DNA of 64,000 nt from Pseudomonas citri (GCF_025336485.1 NZ_JAODAB010000001.1:186001-250000); one strand, 5' to 3'; shown: positions 13,228 through 21,902, counted from the first letter of the stretch. Numbers and translations are program-made. Notes: a model not told the origin generated them from the sequence alone.

Positions 13228-13446
13228 ATGGACGATCCAATCGACAACAAGCCACCCACCCTGTTGCAGATGGTGCACAGCATCCTGGCAGCCGCCTTCG
13301 GCGTGCAAAGCGGCAAGAACCGCGCGCGGGATTTCACCCACGGCAAGCCGAGCCACTTCATCCTGCTGGGCATTGTGTTTACGGTGGTTTTCGGGTTGAC
13401 GCTGTATGGGATCGTTAATCTGGTCTTGTACTTCGCGGGTGTTTAG
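13228..13446 (+). CDS. DUF2970 small membrane protein
   Basis: 72 residues. The N-terminal half PPTLLQMVHSILAAAFGVQS is the typical opening of DUF2970 proteins, whose role is unknown. A basic stretch follows (KNRARDFTHGKPSH), then one membrane segment at about residues 47-70. The ATG at 13228 is preceded by GACGAGGG; the open frame extends 13 codons further upstream, but that start (ATG at 13189) lies in the REP-like sequence. It stands alone, convergent with the periplasmic binding-protein gene. Confidence 0.8.
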   Translation: MDDPIDNKPPTLLQMVHSILAAAFGVQSGKNRARDFTHGKPSHFILLGIVFTVVFGLTLYGIVNLVLYFAGV

Positions 13447-13481
13447 CGACCTGCGTGCCCGGCAATTTTCCCCACGCCCCC

Positions 13482-14609
13482 TCAACGACGTCCCAGTGCA
13501 TCGAGCGAAAACGCGTAGGGCTCGCCATTCGGATGGGACACCAGGCTGAAGCGCTTGAAATCCAGGCGATAGTCCTTGGCCGGATCCATGTGCAGCCAGG
13601 CGCGGGCGCGGGCTGGGTCGAGGGACTGCATCAGGTCGATTTGCTGGTTGTAGCCGCCGTGGCGCGCGAGGTCGACACCTTGGGCGTGGTCACTGAGCAT
13701 GACCATGGCCCAGCCACCGAGACTGAAATGCCCGGCGAACAGGACGCTCAGGCGCCCGTCGATGCGCGCCTGGAGCGCGGGCCTGGAGCTGTTGATCGCG
13801 CTGAACAGCACGTCCTTGCCTGGCCGGCGCCCCGCCTCTTCGAACGCCTGCATGGCGCCCAGGGCCATTTCATCATTGGCGGACCACACCAGCGCAGTCT
13901 GCGGATACCGCTTGGCCAGTTGACTGGCCTGCTCGTAGGACCGTTCGCGATTCCACTCGCCATAAACCAACTGGCGCAGGCGCACTTGCGGGTGTTCGGC
14001 CAGCGCGCGATACAGGCCTTTTTCGCGCAGTTGCGCCGAAGGCGTCGACTTCTTTCCGGAAAATGCCAGCAGATCGAGGGTCTGCCCGGGCGCCAACGGC
14101 CCATGCTGGCGCAACAGTTCGGTGAGCATCAGGTAGCCGCTGCGCTCGTCGTCAGGCACCAGGCTGCCGAGCAGTTCGGGAGGCGGCGCGCCTTGTTGCA
14201 TCAACAGGCGAATCTGGTCGCCGGTCAGCGTGTTGTTCACCAGGAACAGCTTGATCCCGCTGCCCTGCGCCAATTGCAGGATGCGTGGAGCGACATACTG
14301 TTCGTTGACCAGCACCAGGTAATCCGGACGCTCAGCCGCGGTGATGACCTCTTGAGCCTGGCGGATCATGCGCTCCGGGTCGCGCTCGGCGTATTCCACG
14401 CGCAGACGCAAACCCAGCCCGCTGGCGGCGGCCTGCATGAACTCGGTATAGCTGACCCAGAAAGTTTCCGTCGAACGCCCTGGATTGAGGAACACCACCG
14501 AAGTCGCAGCCCTGGCCTGGGCTGGAGGAGAAACCGTGCTGGCAGCCTGCAGCGGCAACCAGAGTGGCAGGCATAAAAAAGCTACCAGCCTGCAGATAAA
14601 CTTCGACAT
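13482..14609 (-). CDS. Periplasmic sugar-binding-like (type 1 PBP) protein
   Basis: 375 residues. An N-terminal signal peptide (about residues 1-23, ending LQAAS) is followed by a two-lobe periplasmic-binding fold of the LacI/ribose-binding class. Typical segments are VVFLNPGRS at the first strand, YLVLVNEQYVAPRIL, IKLFLVNNTL, ALVWSANDEMALGAMQAFEEAGRRPGKDV and LFSAINSSRPAL. No permease or ATPase genes are adjacent, so it may be an orphan binding protein or feed a sensor rather than an ABC transporter. Such orphans often sit with a histidine kinase or GGDEF protein, but none is next to it here. The ligand cannot be assigned. Confidence 0.75.
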   Translation of the reverse strand: MSKFICRLVAFLCLPLWLPLQAASTVSPPAQARAATSVVFLNPGRSTETFWVSYTEFMQAAASGLGLRLRVEYAERDPERMIRQAQEVITAAERPDYLVLVNEQYVAPRILQLAQGSGIKLFLVNNTLTGDQIRLLMQQGAPPPELLGSLVPDDERSGYLMLTELLRQHGPLAPGQTLDLLAFSGKKSTPSAQLREKGLYRALAEHPQVRLRQLVYGEWNRERSYEQASQLAKRYPQTALVWSANDEMALGAMQAFEEAGRRPGKDVLFSAINSSRPALQARIDGRLSVLFAGHFSLGGWAMVMLSDHAQGVDLARHGGYNQQIDLMQSLDPARARAWLHMDPAKDYRLDFKRFSLVSHPNGEPYAFSLDALGRR

Positions 14610-14705
14610 CCCACCCGCCCTGAATAATACGCCACCCAGTATAACGACCCGGGTGGCGAACGGGCACCTGAACTTGGGAGCCTCATGGGCGCAACGGTTC
14701 GAGCG

Positions 14706-14819
14706 TTATTGATGACTGACCCAGAATACCGCGGTGCCCACCACCAGGATGATCAGGAACAAAATGGCCCAGGCATCCACGGTACTGTCGCTTTTCCTTG
14801 CTTTGGTCGGATTGCTCAT
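14706..14819 (-). CDS. Very small membrane protein, 37 residues
   Basis: ATG at 14817-14819, preceded on the minus strand by AAGAGGCGATGCA, opens MSNPTKARKSDSTVDAWAIL, then a single hydrophobic helix (about residues 16-33), and closes with SHQ-stop. The start is convincing: a good ribosome-binding site, a positively charged N terminus before the helix (positive-inside), and a location between two intergenic stretches with no competing gene. The function is unknown; it may be a regulator or assembly factor of a membrane complex. It is divergent from cysI. Confidence 0.65.
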   Translation of the reverse strand: MSNPTKARKSDSTVDAWAILFLIILVVGTAVFWVSHQ

Positions 14820-15110
14820 TGCATCGCCTCTTGTCGGTTTTGTCGGTGATTGCTCAAAGACTCGACCACAGTTAAGACGATGATTGCCCGCACGACAAAT
14901 GTGGGTTAGGCAATAATCAATCTCATTAGGCGATTTGGTTCTTTACATATACTCAAACATCACTTTTGCGCATAACTCAAAACAGGTATCGTGCACCGGC
15001 TCCTCTAGGAGTGCGCGGCCGTGCGCGCAGAATTGCCGAGGCAGAACCCGATTCCAGCGAGCCAACACGCCGCTGTTTCTGATCGGCACAAGCCTGAGAC
15101 CGAGACTTAT

Positions 15111-16769
15111 ATGTACGTATATGACGAGTACGATCAGCGGATCATCGAGGACCGCGTCAAGCAGTTCCGTGATCAAACCCGACGCTATCTGGCAGGCGAG
15201 CTGAGCGAAGAAGAATTCCGCCCTCTGCGCCTGCAGAATGGCCTGTATATCCAGCGCTTCGCCCCGATGCTGCGCGTGGCCGTGCCCTATGGCCAACTGA
15301 CGTCGCGCCAGGTGCGCAAGCTGGCCCAGATTGCCCGCGACTACGACAAGGGCTACGCCCACATCAGTACCCGGCAGAACGTCCAGTACAACTGGCCGGC
15401 CCTGGAAGACGTGCCCGAGATCCTGGCTGAACTGGCCACGGTACAGATGCACGCGATCCAGACCAGCGGCAACTGCCTGCGTAACGTCACCACCGACCAG
15501 TTCGCCGGCGTCGCGGCCGATGAACTGATCGACCCGCGCCCATGGTGCGAGATCGTCCGCCAGTGGACCACCTTCCACCCGGAATTCGCCTATCTGCCGC
15601 GCAAGTTCAAGATCGCCATCAACGGTTCGAGCTCGGACCGTGCGGCCATCGAAGTCCACGACATTGGCCTGGAAACGGTCTACAACGCCGCCGGCGAACT
15701 GGGCTTCCGTGTACTGGTGGGTGGCGGCCTTGGCCGTACGCCGGTGGTCGGCGCGTTCATCAACGAATTCCTGCCGTGGCAGGACCTGCTGAGCTACCTC
15801 GACGCCATCCTGCGGGTGTACAACCGCTACGGCCGTCGCGACAACAAGTACAAGGCGCGGATCAAGATCCTGGTCAAGGCCCTCACGCCTGAAGTGTTCG
15901 CCGAGAAGGTCGAGGCCGAAATGGTCCACCTGCGCGGCGGCCAGACGACCCTGACCGAAGCCGAAGTCCATCGCGTGGCCAAGCACTTCGTCGACCCGGC
16001 CTACAAGGCCCTGGGCAACCAGGACGCTGAACTGTCCGCGCTGGACAAAGAGCATCCAGGCTTCGCCCGCTGGCGTACCCGCAACACCCTGGCCCACAAG
16101 AAGCCAGGGTATGTCGCGGTGACCCTGTCGCTGAAGCCGACCGGCGTCGCGCCGGGGGACATCACCGACAAGCAGCTCGACGCCGTGGCCGACCTGGCCG
16201 AGCGCTACAGCTTCGGCCAGCTGCGCACCTCCCATGAGCAGAACATCATCCTGGCGGACGTTGAACAGAGCCAGTTGTTCACCCTGTGGGGCGAATTGCG
16301 CGAGCAAGGTTTCGCCACGCCGAACATCGGCCTGCTGACCGACATCATCTGCTGCCCGGGCGGTGACTTCTGCTCCCTGGCGAACGCCAAGTCGATCCCT
16401 ATCGCCGAATCGATCCAGCGTCGCTTCGACGACCTGGACTACCTGTTCGACATCGGCGAGCTGGACCTGAACATTTCCGGTTGCATGAACGCCTGCGGTC
16501 ACCACCACGTCGGCCACATCGGCATCCTGGGCGTGGACAAGAAAGGCGAAGAGTTCTACCAGGTTTCCCTGGGCGGCAGCGGCAGCCGCGACGCCAGCCT
16601 GGGCAAGATCCTCGGCCCGTCCTTTGCCCAGGACGACATGCCTGACGTGATCGAGAAGCTGATCGACGTCTACGTTGAACAACGTACCGAAGACGAGCGT
16701 TTCATCGACACCTACCAACGTATCGGCATCGACCTCTTCAAGGAACGCGTCTATGCAGCGAATAATTAA
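15111..16769 (+). CDS. cysI: Assimilatory sulfite reductase haemoprotein
   Basis: 552 residues. Reduces sulfite to sulfide using sirohaem and a [4Fe-4S] cluster; belongs to the nitrite/sulfite reductase superfamily with duplicated ferredoxin-like and sirohaem domains. The four cluster/sirohaem cysteines appear as C-x5-C (CPGGDFC) and C-x3-C (CMNAC) in the C-terminal half. I chose the ATG at 15111 (MYVYDEYDQRI); 30 further codons are open upstream but lack similarity to the family. The roughly 290-base leader is AT-rich around 14905-14990, as CysB-activated promoters are, though no site can be proven. It is followed by the DUF934 gene with a 17-base overlap. Confidence 0.94.
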   Translation: MYVYDEYDQRIIEDRVKQFRDQTRRYLAGELSEEEFRPLRLQNGLYIQRFAPMLRVAVPYGQLTSRQVRKLAQIARDYDKGYAHISTRQNVQYNWPALEDVPEILAELATVQMHAIQTSGNCLRNVTTDQFAGVAADELIDPRPWCEIVRQWTTFHPEFAYLPRKFKIAINGSSSDRAAIEVHDIGLETVYNAAGELGFRVLVGGGLGRTPVVGAFINEFLPWQDLLSYLDAILRVYNRYGRRDNKYKARIKILVKALTPEVFAEKVEAEMVHLRGGQTTLTEAEVHRVAKHFVDPAYKALGNQDAELSALDKEHPGFARWRTRNTLAHKKPGYVAVTLSLKPTGVAPGDITDKQLDAVADLAERYSFGQLRTSHEQNIILADVEQSQLFTLWGELREQGFATPNIGLLTDIICCPGGDFCSLANAKSIPIAESIQRRFDDLDYLFDIGELDLNISGCMNACGHHHVGHIGILGVDKKGEEFYQVSLGGSGSRDASLGKILGPSFAQDDMPDVIEKLIDVYVEQRTEDERFIDTYQRIGIDLFKERVYAANN

Positions 16770-17247
16770 AAACAACGAGGTCATCGACGAAACCTGGCAC
16801 CTGCTGCCCAAGGACGCGACCCTCGATGGCATCTCCAATTGCGACGACCTGATCGTGCCGCTGTCCCTGTGGCGCGACCATGCTCGTGCCCTCAAGGCAC
16901 GCGACGGTGGCCTGGGTGTTTGGCTGGACGCCGACGAGGAAGCCGAAGAGATTGGTGAAGACGCCAACCAGTTGCAGGTCATCGCCCTGAACTTCCCGGC
17001 TTTCACCGACGGTCGCAGCTACTCCAACGCCCGCCTGCTGCGCGAACGCTACGGCTTCAAGGGTGAATTGCGAGCGATTGGCGATGTGCTGCGTGACCAA
17101 CTGTTCTACATGCGCCGCTGCGGTTTCGATGCCTTTGCCTTGCGCGCCGACAAAGACCCCTATGACGCCCTCGAAAGCCTCAAGGACTTCTCGGTGACCT
17201 ACCAGGCCGCCACCGACGAGCCGCTGCCGCTGTTTCGTCGACGCTGA
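16753..17247 (+). CDS. DUF934 protein, probable sulfite-reduction partner
   Basis: 164 residues. DUF934 family members are encoded directly after cysI in many proteobacteria and are annotated as oxidoreductases probably involved in sulfite reduction, but the biochemistry is not settled. Recognisable segments are VPLSLWRDH, LPAFTDGRSYSNARLLR-type sequence (here FPAFTDGRSYSNARLLRERY) and DQLFYMRRCGFDAF. No CxxC or flavin motif is apparent. The ATG at 16753 lies inside the 3' end of cysI (17 bases shared), so translation is coupled. A strong terminator follows. Confidence 0.88.
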   Translation: MQRIIKNNEVIDETWHLLPKDATLDGISNCDDLIVPLSLWRDHARALKARDGGLGVWLDADEEAEEIGEDANQLQVIALNFPAFTDGRSYSNARLLRERYGFKGELRAIGDVLRDQLFYMRRCGFDAFALRADKDPYDALESLKDFSVTYQAATDEPLPLFRRR

Positions 17248-17260
17248 AACCTGATGCATG

Positions 17261-17298
17261 AAAAGGCCCTGACCCGGTGTTCCGGCTCAGGGCTTTTT
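17261..17298 (+). terminator. Intrinsic terminator of the cysI-DUF934 operon
   Basis: GGCCCTGA-CC pairs with GG-TCAGGGC around a short loop, preceded by AAAA and followed by TTTTT. It starts 14 bases after the DUF934 stop. Confidence 0.88.
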
Positions 17299-17334
17299 CA
17301 TGGGTGGAGAATGGATGTCGGCCGTGCCATCGCT

Positions 17335-17427
17335 ATCGCGAGCAAGCTTTGCTCCCACAGAGACAGGTGGCGGGCGCAAGACCTGAGAACGCCCCAAGAA
17401 ACTGTGGGAGCAAAGCTTGCTCGCGAT
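17335..17427. repeat. Pair of inverted REP-like units (BIME-like)
   Basis: The 26-base unit at 17335-17360 (atcgcgagcaagctttgctc plus ccacag) is repeated exactly in reverse complement at 17402-17427, 41 bases apart. The pair can fold into a long hairpin in RNA or act as a DNA cruciform or gyrase/IHF-type site. It lies between cysI-DUF934 and the GGDEF gene. Confidence 0.85.
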
Positions 17428-17459
17428 GACTTCAACCCAGGCACCACGACGCATCGGCG

Positions 17460-18422
17460 CTAGCTTCGCGGCGCCTGCTTGTGGGCATACATCGCCGCGT
17501 CAGCATCAGCCAGCAGGCTGTCGATCGACTGATGGCGCCGGGCGTCGTATTCGATCTGGCCGACACTAAAGCGAATGGCATAGCCTCGCTGCAACATGGC
17601 ATTGCGCTCGTCGAGGATTTCCTTGACCCGCGCCACGATTGCCGCTGTCTCGACATGGGAAGAACCGGTCAGCAGCGCCACGAACTCATCGCCGCCCAGG
17701 CGTCCGATCACATCGCTTTCGCGAAAAGCGATACGCAACACGTCGGCAAACGTCTTCAGGGCGGAGTCGCCCTCGGCGTGCCCGAAGCGGTCGTTGATGG
17801 GCTTGAAGTCATCGAGGTCGAAGAACAGCAACGTCGCCGGACGCGACAAGCGCTCACAAACGCTCAGCGCATGCTGGGCCAGTAGCTTGAAGCCACGGCG
17901 ATTGGACAGCAGTGTCAGCTCATCCATGCTCGCCATCTGCACGGCAACCATTTCCTGCTCGGCCATGCGCGCCAGGTCCCGGAGCAAGTCGCGTTCCTCG
18001 TCGTCGAGCACGCGGGGACGGGTGTCGATCAGACACAACGTACCCAGCCGGCTGCCATCCTCCAGGCCCAGGGGATACCCCGCATAAAAACGGATACCCG
18101 GCTCCCGGGTGACCAAGGGGTTATCGCGGAACCGCTCATCCTGTTCCGCGTCGCTGATTTCCAGGATCTGGTCCTGCAAGATCGTATGCCCACAAAAGGA
18201 AACCTCCCGTGGGGTTTCGCTGACGTCCAGGCCCACGCTGGACTTGAACCACTGCCGATGGGCGTCCACCAGGCTCACCAATGCAATGGGCACATCGAAC
18301 AGGCGCCGCGCCAGGCGGGTCAAACGGTCAAAGCGTTCTTCAGGTGCAGTATCGAGCAGCTTGAGCGAATGCAGTTTCTTGAGGCGAACGGCTTCGTCGT
18401 CCGGTTTACCTGGCGCAAGCAT
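17460..18422 (-). CDS. GAF-GGDEF diguanylate cyclase
   Basis: 320 residues. Makes cyclic di-GMP. A GAF sensor domain (about 25-155; contains SFCGHTIL and IRFYAGYPL, typical of stand-alone GAF domains) is followed by a GGDEF domain with the opening DELTLLSNRRGF, intact GGDEF active site, and the inhibitory I-site RESD five residues upstream. It should therefore be active and product-inhibited. No membrane segment, so cytoplasmic. The start at 18420-18422 has GGAG at a proper distance; an alternative ATG 12 bases upstream has a poorer site. It is divergent from the AraC-type regulator. Confidence 0.9.
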   Translation of the reverse strand: MLAPGKPDDEAVRLKKLHSLKLLDTAPEERFDRLTRLARRLFDVPIALVSLVDAHRQWFKSSVGLDVSETPREVSFCGHTILQDQILEISDAEQDERFRDNPLVTREPGIRFYAGYPLGLEDGSRLGTLCLIDTRPRVLDDEERDLLRDLARMAEQEMVAVQMASMDELTLLSNRRGFKLLAQHALSVCERLSRPATLLFFDLDDFKPINDRFGHAEGDSALKTFADVLRIAFRESDVIGRLGGDEFVALLTGSSHVETAAIVARVKEILDERNAMLQRGYAIRFSVGQIEYDARRHQSIDSLLADADAAMYAHKQAPRS

Positions 18423-18498
18423 CACAAACTCCATCGATGGCGATCCGTGGAGTCTAGTCCATCCAGGCCAGTAGCCGTTCAAACCCAGCGGCTAAATC

Positions 18499-18530
18499 CG
18501 ACGCGCAGGCACTTTTCGTACAAAACCTAA
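18499..18530. mobile_element. Half-copy of a MITE terminal repeat
   Basis: The stretch cg-a-cgcgcaggcacttttcgt followed by acaaaacctaa matches the right end of the MITE at 25036-25181 in all but two positions over 32 bases. No left end is seen nearby, so it is a decayed or solo end. It lies in the promoter region between the GGDEF and AraC genes. Confidence 0.6.
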
Positions 18531-18568
18531 TACACTGCACCGCACGATCCAGACGAGGACGCCAACCG

Positions 18569-19393
18569 ATGAAGCATGCCAACCACGACGCCGCCCCACG
18601 CTTCTGGCGCGACGCGGCCCTGCCGTTCATCGAGGCGCGGGCCATCGCCGATGGACGCAAGGTCTGCTATTCGCGCCATTCCCACGATCATTTCTCCATC
18701 GGTGCGATCACCGCCGGACGCAGTACCTACCTGCACGAACAATCCCATTTCCAGGTGGAAAGCGGTACGGTGGTGCTGATGAACCCCGGCGACGTCCACG
18801 CCTGCAACCCGATCGACGACCAGCCGTGGTCTTACGTGATGCTATACGTCGACACCCAGTGGCTCAGAGACCTGCAACGCCGTATCGGCTTTGACGAGAC
18901 ACTGGATTTCCAAGGCTTCGCCACCACCCACAGCCGGGACATCGAGTTGTTCACCGCGCTGCAGAACCTGTACGAACAGTTGGTGGATGAACGCCTCGAC
19001 ACCGCCCACAAGCATGCGGCCGCCGAGGCGTTCTTTACCGACCTGCAACAACGCCTCAACCCTGCCGGCCGTCCGGACCGGGGCAGCCATCCGGGCCTGA
19101 TGCGAGCCGCGCAGTTTATCCACGACCACTGCTGCGAAGCCTTGAAGCTCGAAGACATCTGCGCCGCCGCACAGTTGTCGCCGTCCTATCTGAGCCGAGC
19201 CTTCAAGCGTCATTACGGGATGACGCCCCACGCCTTCCTGGTCAACCGTCGGATCCAGTTCGCCCGGCGCCAATTGCGCGAAGGCAAGCTGATCGCCGAC
19301 GTCGCGCTGAACAGCGGGTTTGCCGACCAGGCGCACTTCCAGCGGGCGTTCAAACAACACCTGGCGGCCACGCCCGGCCAATATCGCGGCTGA
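18569..19393 (+). CDS. AraC-family transcriptional regulator
   Basis: 274 residues. N-terminal cupin-like effector domain (AraC-type, with YSRHSHDHFSIGAITAG and GTVVLMNPGDVHACNP) and C-terminal double helix-turn-helix (about 175-274), including YLSRAFKRHYGMTPHAFLVNRR and DVALNSGFADQAHFQRAFKQ. Proteins of this form often sit beside and regulate a LysE-type exporter, and here the neighbour on the opposite strand is exactly that (convergent, 22 bases). A role in controlling amino-acid export is therefore plausible but inferred. RBS GAGGA 8 bases before the ATG. Confidence 0.92.
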   Translation: MKHANHDAAPRFWRDAALPFIEARAIADGRKVCYSRHSHDHFSIGAITAGRSTYLHEQSHFQVESGTVVLMNPGDVHACNPIDDQPWSYVMLYVDTQWLRDLQRRIGFDETLDFQGFATTHSRDIELFTALQNLYEQLVDERLDTAHKHAAAEAFFTDLQQRLNPAGRPDRGSHPGLMRAAQFIHDHCCEALKLEDICAAAQLSPSYLSRAFKRHYGMTPHAFLVNRRIQFARRQLREGKLIADVALNSGFADQAHFQRAFKQHLAATPGQYRG

Positions 19394-19415
19394 TGCCCTC
19401 GCCACAACATCCGGC

Positions 19416-20003
19416 TCAAGGCAACAACAAATACACCGCACTCGCCACCAGCAACACCGCCATCGCCCGATTGAATAACCGCAGGGTCGCTGGATTGCCC
19501 AACCAGGTGCGCAGGAAACTGCCCGCGTAGGCCCAGCAACCTACCGAGACGTAGCAGATCACCAGGTAAATCGCCGCGAACTGCCACACCAGACGCGCCT
19601 CCCCATCGGCCACGAACGCCCCCATCCCAGCCACGCAGGCCAGCCAGGCCTTGGGATTGAGCCATTGCATCAGCGCGCCATAGAACATCGAAGGCGCCCG
19701 CCCCTGGTCCGTGGCGCCTAACTGACCGTTGTCCGTCGCCAGCTTCCAGGCCATGAACAGCAGAAAGGCCACGCCACCCAGTTGCACCACCCGCACGAGG
19801 CCGGGCCAGCGCAACAACACTTCATGCAGCCCCAGACCCATCAGCACCAGCAACAAGACAAACCCCAGGGTCGCCCCGGCCACATGGCGCAGCGTGGCAC
19901 GAAAGCCGTATCGGGCCCCGGAACCGAGGGCCACGATGTTGACCGGACCGGGCGTGATGGAAGCGACCAGGGCAAACGCCGCCATGGAGAAAATCAGACT
20001 CAT
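19416..20003 (-). CDS. LysE/RhtB-family amino-acid exporter
   Basis: 195 residues with about five to six hydrophobic segments spread over the whole length. The N terminus MSLIFSMAAFALVASITPGP carries the family's ITPGPN-like motif (SITPGPVNIVALGSGARYG), and LNPKAWLACVAGMG is the second LysE signature. Exports small amino acids or homoserine-type compounds across the inner membrane; the substrate is unknown. It is convergent with the AraC regulator. Confidence 0.92.
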   Translation of the reverse strand: MSLIFSMAAFALVASITPGPVNIVALGSGARYGFRATLRHVAGATLGFVLLLVLMGLGLHEVLLRWPGLVRVVQLGGVAFLLFMAWKLATDNGQLGATDQGRAPSMFYGALMQWLNPKAWLACVAGMGAFVADGEARLVWQFAAIYLVICYVSVGCWAYAGSFLRTWLGNPATLRLFNRAMAVLLVASAVYLLLP

Positions 20004-20099
20004 CGCATACCTTCTTCATCATCAGAGAACGGGCGACCAGCGTAATTTTCCAGCCACGCAAGTTATTGAATAAAACTGCCTGATGCGTACCAGACGCGC

Positions 20100-20141
20100 A
20101 AAAAAAGCCGCGACGCCCTGCCTGGGCGTCGCGGCTTTTTT
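20100..20141. terminator. Intrinsic terminator downstream of the glycine-rich protein gene
   Basis: AAAAAAGCCGCGACGCC and its complement GGCGTCGCGGCTTTTTT flank a short loop: a perfect stem with A/T tracts on both sides, able to work in both directions. It lies 8 bases beyond the stop of the minus-strand gene. Confidence 0.92.
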
Positions 20142-20148
20142 GGCCGGA

Positions 20149-20652
20149 TCAATGGTCGTTCTTGAGATCGTTCTTGATCGAAGAGGCCGTTGCGTTGGTC
20201 AGGCCCTTGGTGTTGTGGGCGTCTGGCCGCGCGGCGGAAATCGCCGATGCCTTGGTCAGGCCACGGGTATCACGGTCATTCGCGATGGCCGAGGTGAGCG
20301 AAGCCTTGCTGGTGCGGTCGGTGCGAGTGGTGCCGGTGTGCTTGCCGCTCAAACCATGATCGCGGGTGCGGGTGCCAGTGTGATCGCTCGCCAGCCCCTT
20401 GCCGATGCCGCTGGAATCACTGGACTTGCCATGATCCTGGCCGCCACCGAGACCACCGCCAATGCCACCACCGTGACCACCGCCATTGCCACCCCCGTTT
20501 CCACCGCCGTGACCGCCACCACCGCCATTGCCATTGCCACCGGCGGCGTAGCTCGCCCCGATGGGCGACAGGTCAGCCGGCAGCAAGGCAGAGGCGCCAA
20601 GCGCCAGGGCACAGACAGCAACGGCAATAAGGGATTTTTTGGATTTAGACAT
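20149..20652 (-). CDS. Glycine-rich exported protein of unknown function
   Basis: 167 residues. Signal peptide at residues 1 to about 24 (SKSKKSLIAVAVCALALGAS). Then a low-complexity region of GGG-H/N repeats (about 40-70), and a C-terminal half rich in T, S, K, D and A with recurring TRTxDxG-, SKASLTSAIANDRDTRGLTK-type segments in which pieces such as RGLTKASAISAA and KGLTNATASSIK repeat. No enzymatic motif. Possibly an extracellular or envelope structural protein. The start at 20650-20652 was chosen for its signal peptide. A perfect terminator follows. Confidence 0.72.
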   Translation of the reverse strand: MSKSKKSLIAVAVCALALGASALLPADLSPIGASYAAGGNGNGGGGGHGGGNGGGNGGGHGGGIGGGLGGGQDHGKSSDSSGIGKGLASDHTGTRTRDHGLSGKHTGTTRTDRTSKASLTSAIANDRDTRGLTKASAISAARPDAHNTKGLTNATASSIKNDLKNDH

Positions 20653-20797
20653 GAAGCCTCCGGAACTGCGAATCAACGGGTGTAGCCGTAAGACTCGAAG
20701 GTTCTATTTTTGTTCGCGGCCATCCGACCAACGAGCAGAGAATTCATTGTCGATTTTTCGGTGGAGTCATCATCGGCACGGTTTTATGCTCAGCCCC

Positions 20798-21880
20798 ATG
20801 AACCGACAAGACTCGCTCCTCCCACCCCACGCCGAGATGGTCCGCGCCATGCTCGAACGAGACACCGCCTACGAGGGGGTGTTCTTCACTGCGGTCAAGA
20901 CCACCGGCATTTTCTGTCGCCCCACTTGCACCGCACGCAAGCCCAAGCCAGAGAACGTGGAATTCTTCGTCCATGCCGACGAAGCCATGTCAGCCGGCTA
21001 CCGCGCCTGCCTGCGCTGCAAGCCACTGGATGCCGCCGCCATCGCGCCGGATTGGATCCAGGCCCTGCTCAATGCCGTGGACGCCGAACCCGAGCTGCGC
21101 TGGACCGACGCCCTGCTTATGGAACAAGGCGTCGAACCGCTGAAATTGCGCCGCTGGTTCAAGCAACATTTCGGCATGACTTTTCACGCCTACCTGCGCA
21201 CCCGTCGCCTGGGCATTGCCTTGGGCGGCATCAAGCAAGGCAGCTCTATCGACAATGCGGCGTTCGATTCCGGCTACGAGTCATTGAGCGGCTTTCGCGA
21301 CGCCTTCGTGAAATCCTTCCACATCACGCCAGGCCGGGCCGCCCTCAGCGAACCCTTGCTGTTCACCCGCCTGACCACCCCTTTGGGACCGATGCTGGCC
21401 ATGGCCGAACGCCGCGGCCTGGTGCTGCTGGAATTCCTCGACCGCCCGGCCTTGACCAAGGAGCTGGAAGAGTTGCAGCAACGCTATGGCTATACCGTCG
21501 CGCCGGGGCACAACGCTCATTTACAACAGATCGAAACCGAACTGGCCGACTACTTCGCCGGCAAGCTCACGGCATTCAACGTCCCGCTGCACATGCCCGG
21601 CAGCGCCTTCGCCGTGCGGGTCTGGGCCGAACTGCAAAAGATTCCCTACGGTGAAACGCGCAGCTACGGTGGCATTGCCGCGGCCCTTGGCAGCCCCGGT
21701 GCCAGTCGCGCCGTGGGGCTGGCCAACGGACAGAACCGCCTGGCCATCGTCATTCCCTGCCATCGGGTGATCGGCGCGGACGGCTCGCTGACCGGCTATG
21801 GCGGTGGTCAACCACGCAAGGCGTACCTGCTGCGCCTGGAAAAGGCCGCCGTGCAGGTGTCACTGCCATTGGCGTTTTGA
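20798..21880 (+). CDS. ada: Bifunctional Ada: methylated-DNA repair protein and transcriptional activator
   Basis: 360 residues. Removes methyl groups from phosphotriesters and from O6-methylguanine, and activates the adaptive response. N-terminal zinc domain with the four cysteines C-x3-C (FCRPTC) and C-x2-C (CLRC); the first is the phosphotriester methyl acceptor. AraC-type helix-turn-helix follows (about 90-185). C-terminal methyltransferase domain has the acceptor motif PCHRV. The start is uncertain: ATG at 20786 or 20798, both in frame, neither with a strong ribosome-binding site. Longer upstream frame is divergent with the glycine-rich gene and not family-like. The alkA-type gene follows after 22 bases. 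Confidence 0.92.
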   Translation: MNRQDSLLPPHAEMVRAMLERDTAYEGVFFTAVKTTGIFCRPTCTARKPKPENVEFFVHADEAMSAGYRACLRCKPLDAAAIAPDWIQALLNAVDAEPELRWTDALLMEQGVEPLKLRRWFKQHFGMTFHAYLRTRRLGIALGGIKQGSSIDNAAFDSGYESLSGFRDAFVKSFHITPGRAALSEPLLFTRLTTPLGPMLAMAERRGLVLLEFLDRPALTKELEELQQRYGYTVAPGHNAHLQQIETELADYFAGKLTAFNVPLHMPGSAFAVRVWAELQKIPYGETRSYGGIAAALGSPGASRAVGLANGQNRLAIVIPCHRVIGADGSLTGYGGGQPRKAYLLRLEKAAVQVSLPLAF

Positions 21881-21902
21881 TCGACCGCAGAGCGAGCACC
21901 CG

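Noticed and set aside
20083..20685. Plus-strand frame over the glycine-rich gene
   Set aside because: Starts inside the terminator and reads through the glycine-rich gene's reverse complement; the minus frame has a signal peptide.
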